Shown: one piece after another, positions 1 through 5,336 of the stretch
Position numbering within the stretch: position 1 is the stretch's first letter
Layout of the letters: every line of letters begins with the position of its first letter
Assembly (NCBI GenBank): GCA_019243975.1
Contig: JAFATL010000662.1
Span: 1 to 6,834, forward strand
Direction of reading: 5' to 3'
DNA: 6,834 nucleotides
Origin: Actinomycetota bacterium
GTDB lineage: Bacteria > Actinomycetota > Acidimicrobiia > Acidimicrobiales > JAFATL01
Position numbers and translations under genes: made by a program
Notes under the pieces: generated by a model
Database searches by the model: none
Told to the model about the DNA's origin: nothing
The model's input: the letters and a program-made list of their open reading frames with translations, nothing else

Positions 1-716
1 CCGAGCAGGGCGCGACGGATGTTGCCCGGGGCCATGAGGTCGAAGACCACGATCGGCAATCCGTTGTCGCTGCAGAAGGTGATGGCGGTGAGATCCATCA
101 CCCGCAGACCCTTCGATACGACGTCCATGAACGGGATCTCGTCGAACCGGGTGGCGTCTTTGTCCAACTTCGGGTCGGCGCTGTAGACGCCGTCGACGCC
201 TGAATGGGTGCCCTTGAGGATGACGTCGGCCTCGATCTCGGCGGCTCGCAGGGCGGCGGTGGTGTCGGTGGTGAAGTACGGATTCCCGGTGCCGCCGGCG
301 AAGATCAGCACCCGGCCCTTCTCCAGGTGCCGCACGGCCCGGCGCCGGATGTACGGCTCGGCCACCTGCGCCATCTGGATGGCGGTCTGCACGCGCGTGG
401 GCTGCCCCCGGCGCTCGAGAGCGTCCTGCAGGGCCAGGGCGTTGATGACGGTGGCGAGCATGCCCATGTAGTCGGCGGTGGCGCGGTCCATGCCTGCGCC
501 GGCACCGGCCCCGGTCATCCCCCGCCAGATGTTGCCGCCGCCCACCACGATGGCGAGCTCCAGGCCCGGCGTGTTCTTCAGGACGTCGGCGATCTCGGCG
601 GCCAGCCGGTCGACGAACTCGCCGTCGATCGGGTCACCGGTACCGGGGTTGTCGCCGGCGAACGACTCCCCCGACAGCTTCAGAACGACACGCTGCCAAC
701 GGGGACTGTCCGCCAT
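1..716 (-). CDS. pyrH: UMP kinase (uridylate kinase), 3' end beyond the window
   Basis: Cytoplasmic kinase that phosphorylates UMP to UDP with ATP in pyrimidine nucleotide synthesis; the bacterial enzyme is a hexamer of the amino-acid-kinase fold. The minus-strand frame opens at ATG 716 and runs off the window edge with 238 complete codons (my own translation). Visible landmarks are KLSGE at residues 13-17 (ATP-binding loop), GGGNIWRG at 59-66, a Gly/Ala loop followed by DRATADYMGM at about 69-86, TGNPYFTTDT at 143-152 (UMP and active-site region), VDGVYSADP at about 174-182, and the C-terminal MAPGNIRRAL. Family members are usually about 240-250 residues, so only about 5-15 residues seem to be missing. 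The start lies 12 nt after the tsf stop with no strong Shine-Dalgarno sequence, only AGTAGG over the tsf stop, which suggests translational coupling. The identification is essentially certain. Confidence 0.97.
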   Translation of the reverse strand, partial: MADSPRWQRVVLKLSGESFAGDNPGTGDPIDGEFVDRLAAEIADVLKNTPGLELAIVVGGGNIWRGMTGAGAGAGMDRATADYMGMLATVINALALQDALERRGQPTRVQTAIQMAQVAEPYIRRRAVRHLEKGRVLIFAGGTGNPYFTTDTTAALRAAEIEADVILKGTHSGVDGVYSADPKLDKDATRFDEIPFMDVVSKGLRVMDLTAITFCSDNGLPIVVFDLMAPGNIRRALL

Positions 717-728
717 ACGGACGTGAAC

Positions 729-1523
729 CTACTTGCCGATTTCGATCTGGGCGAAGCGCACGACCTCGGCGCCGCCGAGGATCTGGGTGATCGTCTGCTT
801 GTCGTCCTTGGCGTAGGGCTGCTCGAGCAGCACCCGCTCCTTGAACCACCCGTTGAGACGGCCCTCGACGATCTTGGGCATGGCCTGTTCGGGCTTGCCC
901 TCGTTGCGCGTGATGGTCTCCAGCGTCTTGCGCTCGGCCTCGACTTCCTCGGCCGGCACCTCTTCGCGGCGCAGGAACTGCGGGCGGGCGAACGCGATGT
1001 GCACGGCGACGTCGTGGGCCAGCTCCTGGCTGCCGCCCTTGAGCTCGACGAGCACGCCGTTGACGCCCCGGTCGCTCTGGATGTGCAGGTAGGTGTCGAG
1101 GGCGTTGCCCTCGGCGGCGTCGAAGCGCACCACGCGACCCACGGAGATGTTCTCCTTGAGCGTCACCTTCAGATCGTCGACCGCGTCGGACTTGGACGCG
1201 ACCGCGTCCTCACCCTTGTCGGCGACCAGCTGGGCCAGCTCGTCGGCGAGGCTCACGAACTCGGGCGACTTGGCCACGAAGTCGGTCTCGCTGCGCAGCT
1301 CGACGAGGGCGGCCACGTTGCCCGAACGGGCCAGGGCGACGGCGCCTTCGGAGCTCTCGCGGTCGGCCCGCTTGGCCGAGCTGGCGAGGCCCTTCTCCCG
1401 CAGCCACTGGCTGGCCTGGTCGAAGTCGCCGTCGTTCTCTTCCAACGCCTTCTTGGCGTCCATCATCCCCGCGCCAGTGGCCTGGCGCAGGCGCTGCACG
1501 TCCTTGGCCGTGAACTCAGCCAT
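729..1523 (-). CDS. tsf: Translation elongation factor Ts (EF-Ts)
   Basis: EF-Ts is the cytoplasmic nucleotide-exchange factor that releases GDP from EF-Tu. The 264-residue product starts with a UBA-like N-terminal domain (about 1-50, with the signature VQRLRQATGAGMMDAKKAL). The EF-Tu-contacting motif TDFVAKSPEF follows at about 80-89, then the core dimerisation region and a C-terminal module containing KIVEGRLNGWFKERVLLEQP. The length is normal for the family (E. coli has 283). Start ATG 1523 is preceded by GAGGAG (1534-1539) with a 10-nt spacer, inside the end of rpsB. The ATG overlaps the rpsB stop by 8 nt (1516-1523), which is a typical arrangement for translational coupling. pyrH follows after 12 nt. 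The order rpsB-tsf-pyrH is the conserved bacterial one. Confidence 0.98.
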   Translation of the reverse strand: MAEFTAKDVQRLRQATGAGMMDAKKALEENDGDFDQASQWLREKGLASSAKRADRESSEGAVALARSGNVAALVELRSETDFVAKSPEFVSLADELAQLVADKGEDAVASKSDAVDDLKVTLKENISVGRVVRFDAAEGNALDTYLHIQSDRGVNGVLVELKGGSQELAHDVAVHIAFARPQFLRREEVPAEEVEAERKTLETITRNEGKPEQAMPKIVEGRLNGWFKERVLLEQPYAKDDKQTITQILGGAEVVRFAQIEIGK

Positions 1524-2460
1524 TGCTCTGCTGCTCCTCTGTTGCTTCGGGTGCGGTGGGGGTCTCGGTGGGTGCGGGTGCGGGCGCGGGTGCGGGTGCG
1601 GCCTCGGCGGCGGCCCGCTGGGCGGCCATGCGCGCCTCGCGCTCCTGGGCCTGCAGGGCCGCTTGGCGACGCGCTTCGGCCTGCTGGGCGGCCTTCTCCT
1701 CTTCCTGCTCGGGGGTGAGCGGGGCGGGAGCGGGGCCGGCGGCCTCGGGCGAGCGGGGCGCGGCGCGGCGCGATGCCATGAAGCGGCCTTCGTCGACGGC
1801 GTCGGCCACGACGCGGCACATCAGGCTGCCGGCGCGGATCGCGTCGTCGTTGCCCGGGATCACGTACTGGATGAGGTCGGGGTCGCAGTTGGTGTCGACC
1901 ACCGCCACGATCGGGAGGCCGAGCTTGTTGGCCTCGGTGACGGCGATGTGCTCCTTCTTGGTGTCGATGATGAACACCGCGTCGGGCAGGCGCGACATGC
2001 CCCGGATACCGCCCAGGTTGCGCTGCAGCTTCTCGAGCTCACGGCTGAGGATGAGCGCTTCCTTCTTGGGCATGGCCTCGAAGTCGCCGGCCTCCTTCAT
2101 GCGCTCGTACTCCTGCATCTTCTTCACCCGGTTGCTGATGGTGGAGAAGTTGGTGAGCATGCCGCCGAGCCAGCGCTCGTTGATGTACGGCATGCCGCAC
2201 TTCTGCGCGTAGGTGGCGACGGGGTCCTGGGTCTGCTTCTTGGTGCCGACGAACAGCACCGTGCCGTTGTCGGCGACCAGGTCGCGCACGAACCCGTAGG
2301 CGACTTCGATGCGCTGCAGCGTCTGGCGCAGGTCGATGACGTAGATGCCGTTGCGCTCGCCGAAGATGAAGCGCTTCATCTTCGGGTTCCAGCGCCGGGT
2401 CTGGTGGCCGAAGTGGACGCCGGCCTCCAGCAGGTCCTTCATGGTGACGACAGCGGTCAC
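1516..2460 (-). CDS. rpsB: 30S ribosomal protein S2 with an Ala/Pro/Glu-rich C-terminal extension
   Basis: Component of the small ribosomal subunit. I chose GTG 2460 as the start (314 residues). It gives an N-terminus MTAVVTMKDLLEAGVHFGHQ, which fits the usual S2 beginning (M-x-VVTMKxLLEAGVHFGHQ). A strong GGGGAGG (2470-2476) sits 9 nt upstream, and an ATG at 2478 in the same frame would precede that site. Landmarks in GTG numbering are GHQTRRWNPKMKRFI (about 18-32), NERWLGGMLTNF (94-105), LPIVAVVDTNCDPDLI (182-197) and IPGNDDAIRAGSL (201-213). The conserved core ends near residue 232. An extra tail of about 80 residues follows: a charged Glu/Gln/Arg/Ala stretch likely to be helical, then five Ala-Pro repeats and an acidic end. 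Such tails occur in some actinobacterial S2 proteins (established), but their role here is unknown. It overlaps tsf by 8 nt. Confidence 0.97.
   Translation of the reverse strand: MTAVVTMKDLLEAGVHFGHQTRRWNPKMKRFIFGERNGIYVIDLRQTLQRIEVAYGFVRDLVADNGTVLFVGTKKQTQDPVATYAQKCGMPYINERWLGGMLTNFSTISNRVKKMQEYERMKEAGDFEAMPKKEALILSRELEKLQRNLGGIRGMSRLPDAVFIIDTKKEHIAVTEANKLGLPIVAVVDTNCDPDLIQYVIPGNDDAIRAGSLMCRVVADAVDEGRFMASRRAAPRSPEAAGPAPAPLTPEQEEEKAAQQAEARRQAALQAQEREARMAAQRAAAEAAPAPAPAPAPTETPTAPEATEEQQSNG
1570..1599. repeat. Hexanucleotide tandem repeat coding for Ala-Pro repeats in S2
   Basis: Five head-to-tail copies of the plus-strand unit gggtgc, with the third copy reading gggcgc. On the coding (minus) strand they read GCACCC or GCGCCC and encode five Ala-Pro dipeptides in the S2 tail. 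Because the unit is 6 nt, slippage would change the number of dipeptides without breaking the frame, so the tail length may vary between strains (inference). Confidence 0.85.
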
Positions 2461-2469
2461 AGGTTTTTT

Positions 2470-2476
2470 CCTCCCC
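2470..2476 (-). promoter_or_regulatory. Ribosome binding site that decides the rpsB start
   Basis: The minus strand reads GGGGAGG followed by AAAAAACCT and then GTG, a near-perfect Shine-Dalgarno core 9 nt before GTG 2460. It overlaps the first codons of the alternative ATG 2478 reading, so it cannot serve that start. Confidence 0.75.
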
Positions 2477-2490
2477 ATCGGTTGGTCTCA

Positions 2491-2545
2491 CCCGGCCGCA
2501 GCGCCCCCCGGACAGGTCCGGAAGGCGACCGTGGGCACGGCCGGG
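2491..2545 (-). promoter_or_regulatory. Nested inverted repeats in the presumed rpsB leader
   Basis: An outer 8-bp perfect pairing (2491-2498 with 2538-2545, CGGCCGGG and its complement) encloses an inner perfect inverted repeat ccggac-ag-gtccgg (2508-2521), which would fold with a 4-nt loop after opening the innermost pair. Together they could make a stem with an inner stem-loop starting about 15 nt upstream of the rpsB Shine-Dalgarno site. In DNA this GC-rich, 8-bp matches within 120 nt are expected fairly often by chance, so conservation would be needed to accept it. Confidence 0.3.
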
Positions 2546-2557
2546 CGTTGGATAGCG

Positions 2558-2574
2558 CCGGCGACGGTCGCCGG
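2558..2574 (-). terminator. Hairpin just after the spoIID-like stop, possible terminator
   Basis: A perfect 7-bp GC-rich inverted repeat (ccggcga / tcgccgg) with a 3-nt loop lies 7 nt past the stop of the SpoIID-domain gene on the minus strand. No T-run follows, so it is not a canonical intrinsic terminator; actinobacterial terminators often lack one. It may instead be part of the rpsB leader. Confidence 0.3.
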
Positions 2575-2581
2575 AGCCGGA

Positions 2582-4204
2582 TCAGTGTAGTCGGCGCCGC
2601 AGCTGGAGCAGTCCGCCGGCGATGGCGGCGATGATGAGCGCACCCATCAGGCCGGTGCCCGAGCGGGCGCCGCCGGCGTCCCCCTCGACCGCCGCCACCA
2701 GGCCGGTGCCCTTGTTGTCCACCCGGAACCCGATCGGGACCGCCGCGTCACGCCCCACCCCGGCCTCGGCGCTGATGGTCACGGTCACGTCGCCCACCAC
2801 GGGCGACGCCGGCAGCGTCACCACGTGGTCGCCGGCGTCCTTCACGCCCGCGTCGAGCTCGACGGCCGGGGACTCGGGCCGCTGCATCGCCACCCGCACG
2901 GCCGCAGGCGTCGACAGGTGGAAGCGCAGCTGCACGGCGGCGCCGGGCCGGGGCCGACCCGGGTTGACGGCGACCGATTCGATGGCCGGCGGTCCGCCCT
3001 GGGCGCCGGGGGGCACGACCCGCACGCCCGCCTTGCCTGGTGCTGGCAGGACCTGCCACTTCCCGCTGCCCATCACCGCCAGCACCCGGCCCGTCCCGTC
3101 GAGCACCCGGAAGCGGCCCGCGCTCGTGGCCGTGGCCGAGCTGCGGCTGGTGTCGAGGGCGACCCGGATCGACTGCGGGAGCTGGGTCGGGGGCACCGCC
3201 ACCGGGCGCAGACCGCCGAAGTAGGTGGCGAGGATGGCGTCTGCCTTCATGCCGCGCAGGGCCTTCCCCATGGCGCCGTACTGGCTCATGCCCACCCCGT
3301 GGCCCCAGCCCGCACCGTCCAGTTGTGCCACCCGGGCGGCGGTGTCGCTCACCATCGAGAACCGCATCGACGGCACGTAGTCCGGCAGGCCCGAGGGAGC
3401 CGGCAACCCGTTGAGGTGATCGCGGAAGTCGGTGATCGACACCGGCTGCTGCACCGTCGAGCTGTCGGGCAACTGCCACGTGAGGAAGATGGTGTTCGGC
3501 GTCGGGCGCTCCGCATCGACGAGTTGTCCCGGGCCGGGTATCGCCGACGCGATCGTGTCGAGCGGGATGCTCACCTGCCAGTGGTGCAAGGGGCTGAGCG
3601 CGTCGTCGGGATCGTTGACCGCGCGCAGGTAGGGCTGGCCGCCGGTGATCGACTGCCCGCCGTTCGACGACGAGTACTCCGCCATCACCGGCTTGCCCTT
3701 GTAGAGCAGCACCTGGCCGGCGGTGGCGCTCACTGCCGCGGCCCACGCGTTGGCGGACTCTTGCCGTTCGCGCTTGAGCCCGGTGTACACCTGGCACGCG
3801 TCGGTGGCGCAGATGTCGGCGTTGACGGCGCGCCACGTGCTCGTCTGCGGCGTGAGCATCTCGAACAACGCGTAGCTGCGCGCCGCGATCGCTTGCGCCT
3901 TGAGTGCCTCGGCCGGCCAACGGGGCGGCATCTCGCTCAGACCGAGGAGGTACTCCTCGAATCCGAGCTGGTTGACGACGGCGACGGACCCTCCGTTGCG
4001 CGCGACCTCGATGGCGCCGCGATAGTCACCAAGACCGTCGACACCCAGTGGCGCGCTGTCGAGCGGTTCGAAACGCACGCGGTCGACGACCCACCCGGGC
4101 GGGGGCGCCACCGGTTTCTTGGCGGTCGGCGTCGCGCTTACCGGCGCGGCGACGGCAACGATGACGAAGGACGCGAAGAGAGTGGCCCCCAGCTGCCGGC
4201 GCAC
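2582..4204 (-). CDS. SpoIID/LytB-domain protein, exported and membrane-anchored at its C-terminus
   Basis: Probable peptidoglycan-active enzyme; SpoIID of Bacillus is a lytic transglycosylase that cuts glycan strands lacking stem peptides. The product is 540 residues from GTG 4204, chosen because TAGGA lies 9 nt upstream and the protein then begins MRRQLGATLFASFVIVAVAA, a signal peptide. The SpoIID domain spans about 60-335: LSEMPPRWPAEALKAQAIAARSYAL (90-113, with E91 at the position of the catalytic Glu), ICATDACQVYTG (131-142, two Cys like the metal-binding Cys pair of clostridial SpoIID), YSSSNGGQS (177-185) and GWGHGVGMSQYGAMG (299-313). A beta-rich, Ig-like region follows (about 345-495), then a hydrophobic segment (about 517-535) and RRRLH, giving a predicted outward-facing type I topology. 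It sits 11 nt after the propeller gene. Presence of the domain does not imply sporulation, since many non-sporulating actinobacteria carry it. Confidence 0.92.
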   Translation of the reverse strand: MRRQLGATLFASFVIVAVAAPVSATPTAKKPVAPPPGWVVDRVRFEPLDSAPLGVDGLGDYRGAIEVARNGGSVAVVNQLGFEEYLLGLSEMPPRWPAEALKAQAIAARSYALFEMLTPQTSTWRAVNADICATDACQVYTGLKRERQESANAWAAAVSATAGQVLLYKGKPVMAEYSSSNGGQSITGGQPYLRAVNDPDDALSPLHHWQVSIPLDTIASAIPGPGQLVDAERPTPNTIFLTWQLPDSSTVQQPVSITDFRDHLNGLPAPSGLPDYVPSMRFSMVSDTAARVAQLDGAGWGHGVGMSQYGAMGKALRGMKADAILATYFGGLRPVAVPPTQLPQSIRVALDTSRSSATATSAGRFRVLDGTGRVLAVMGSGKWQVLPAPGKAGVRVVPPGAQGGPPAIESVAVNPGRPRPGAAVQLRFHLSTPAAVRVAMQRPESPAVELDAGVKDAGDHVVTLPASPVVGDVTVTISAEAGVGRDAAVPIGFRVDNKGTGLVAAVEGDAGGARSGTGLMGALIIAAIAGGLLQLRRRLH

Positions 4205-4213
4205 GGGAGCGCA

Positions 4214-4218
4214 TCCTA
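4214..4218 (-). promoter_or_regulatory. Ribosome binding site of the SpoIID-domain gene, overlapping the upstream stop codon
   Basis: TAGGA on the minus strand includes the TAG stop of the propeller gene (4216-4218), with a 9-nt spacer to GTG 4204. The site supports that start and suggests coupled translation of the two genes. Confidence 0.5.
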
Positions 4219-5301
4219 GGCATGCCACGCCCGCGCGCTGATCACGTTGGGCTCGCCTTCGCGGGTGGCCACCACGAGGCGACCATCGCCGCTGGTAGCG
4301 ACGCCGGGGACCAGTCCGGAGGGGTCGAGAACGTCTACCGCTTTGCCGCCCCGGGCGATCAAGACGCGGCCGTCGTCGACCGGGAGGGCGACCGTGTCGG
4401 GGCCCAAGGCGACCGGCCCACCCCGAAAGGCGACCCCGACGCCGCGCACCGCCCACGCCTCGCGGCCGGACGCGATGTCGACCACCTTGAGGTCGCCGTC
4501 GCGATCGGCCAACGCCACGCGCCCGCCCGCCAGTACGACCGGCGCGACCTCCGGCGAACCGGGTCCGGGCATCTCGGCGTGCCAACGCGGCGTGCCTGCG
4601 CGCACGTCGACGGCGTACGCCGTCGCGTCGCCTGCCACGACGAACGCCGTGTCGCGGGAAATCGTCGGCGCACTCACGCCACCACCCGGCAACGCGCACG
4701 ACCAACGCAACGCACCGGTCGCGGCGTCGACACCGACGAGTGCCGCGTGGGCGCCGTCGTCCCACGTCGCGACCGCGATTCCGTCGACGACCGACGGTTG
4801 GTCGTACAGCTGGCCCGGCAGGTCGAGGGCCCACGCGACCGCGCCGGTGTCGGCGTCGACCGCGGTCATGCGCTTCGACCACGTCGTCGTGACCAGGAGG
4901 TGACCGGCGCGCGCCGGCGTGGCGCCGGTGTCGCCGAGGTCGGTCGCCCACTTGGTCGCGCCGGTGGCGCGGTCGAGGGCGACGAGACCGTCGTCGGACG
5001 CCACGTACACCGTGTCGTGCTCGAGCAGCGGTGCCGTGTCGTAGAGGTTCATCCCCGGCGTGACCTCCCACTTCCGGTTCCCCCGCGCGTCGAGGAGCAC
5101 GACCTCCTCATGGTTGAGCACCGACGCCACGCCGCCGCCGTCGGCGGCGGGCATTCCCGCATTGGCGTCAGCGGTGGTCTGCCAGGTCCAGCCGGCCGGT
5201 TTCGATCGAGCGGGAGCGACGGCGGCATGGTGGGGACGGCCGCAGGCGGCGGTCAGGGCCAGGACCAGCAGGAACACGACGAAAGTGCAGGTGCGGCGCA
5301 C
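4216..5301 (-). CDS. PQQ-like beta-propeller protein, probable lipoprotein
   Basis: Exported protein of 361 residues with a repeat architecture like BamB and PQQ-binding-like propellers. Start GTG 5301 is supported by AAAGGAG (5307-5313) 5 nt upstream and by the resulting signal sequence: RR, then a hydrophobic stretch ending LALTAAC with C20 as the probable lipidated residue. The -3 residue is Thr rather than the usual Leu, so the lipobox is imperfect. Propeller blades are marked by Trp at 40, 78, 118, 157, 200, 240 and 283, spaced 38-43 residues, mostly in the pattern D-x-x-T/S-G-x-x-x-W (for example LDRATGATKW and VDADTGAVAW). This fits seven or eight blades, the last lacking Trp. No catalytic residues are recognisable, so a scaffold or ligand-binding role is likely. 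It lies 35 nt after the hydrolase gene and 11 nt before the SpoIID gene, probably in one operon. The precise function is unknown. Confidence 0.88.
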   Translation of the reverse strand: MRRTCTFVVFLLVLALTAACGRPHHAAVAPARSKPAGWTWQTTADANAGMPAADGGGVASVLNHEEVVLLDARGNRKWEVTPGMNLYDTAPLLEHDTVYVASDDGLVALDRATGATKWATDLGDTGATPARAGHLLVTTTWSKRMTAVDADTGAVAWALDLPGQLYDQPSVVDGIAVATWDDGAHAALVGVDAATGALRWSCALPGGGVSAPTISRDTAFVVAGDATAYAVDVRAGTPRWHAEMPGPGSPEVAPVVLAGGRVALADRDGDLKVVDIASGREAWAVRGVGVAFRGGPVALGPDTVALPVDDGRVLIARGGKAVDVLDPSGLVPGVATSGDGRLVVATREGEPNVISARAWHA

Positions 5302-5306
5302 AGCAG

Positions 5307-5313
5307 CTCCTTT
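5307..5313 (-). promoter_or_regulatory. Ribosome binding site of the propeller lipoprotein gene
   Basis: AAAGGAG on the minus strand, 5 nt before GTG 5301, within the 35-nt gap after the hydrolase gene. It decides between GTG 5301 and longer in-frame starts, which would add an Arg-rich extension ahead of the signal peptide. Confidence 0.7.
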
Positions 5314-5336
5314 GCGGAAGGCAGTTCGGGTGGAGG

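Larger units (their letters stand above)
2461..2581 (-). other. Gap between the spoIID-like gene and rpsB: probable rpsB leader with inverted repeats
   Basis: This 121-nt non-coding stretch is the largest gap in the window. It should hold the rpsB 5' leader and perhaps its promoter, since ribosomal operons normally have their own. I could not find a convincing -35/-10 pair; the only -10-like string is TATCCA (2549-2554), with no -35 match at the right distance. Several inverted repeats lie here: a local hairpin at 2558-2574, a hairpin at 2508-2521, an 8-bp pairing of 2491-2498 with 2538-2545, and a 9-bp pairing of 2524-2532 with 2564-2572 that competes with the first hairpin. S2 is known to repress its own mRNA through the leader in E. 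coli. Whether this leader does the same is inference. Confidence 0.45.

Noticed and set aside
1570..1599. Hexamer repeat as a CRISPR-like or regulatory repeat
   Set aside because: It lies in frame inside rpsB and simply encodes Ala-Pro dipeptides; there are no spacers or repeat-unit structure of a CRISPR array.
2549..2577. rpsB promoter with TATCCA as the -10 box
   Set aside because: No -35-like hexamer lies at the expected spacing, and a single weak -10 match in a 121-nt region is not meaningful.
204..2634. Long plus-strand open frames (504 and 513 codons) opposite pyrH, tsf and rpsB
   Set aside because: They lie antisense to three highly conserved genes. Their products are rich in Gly, Arg, His and Val or low-complexity Ser/Arg with no domain motif, as expected of antisense frames in GC-rich DNA.
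4205..5071. Upstream extension of the SpoIID-domain frame by nearly 290 codons
   Set aside because: The extension overlaps the propeller gene in another frame and is almost entirely Arg/Gly-rich. A signal peptide and a Shine-Dalgarno site mark GTG 4204 as the real start.
5302..5336. Small hairpin (CCTT/AAGG) covering the ribosome binding site of the propeller gene
   Set aside because: A 4-bp stem is too weak and too easily found by chance to claim regulation.
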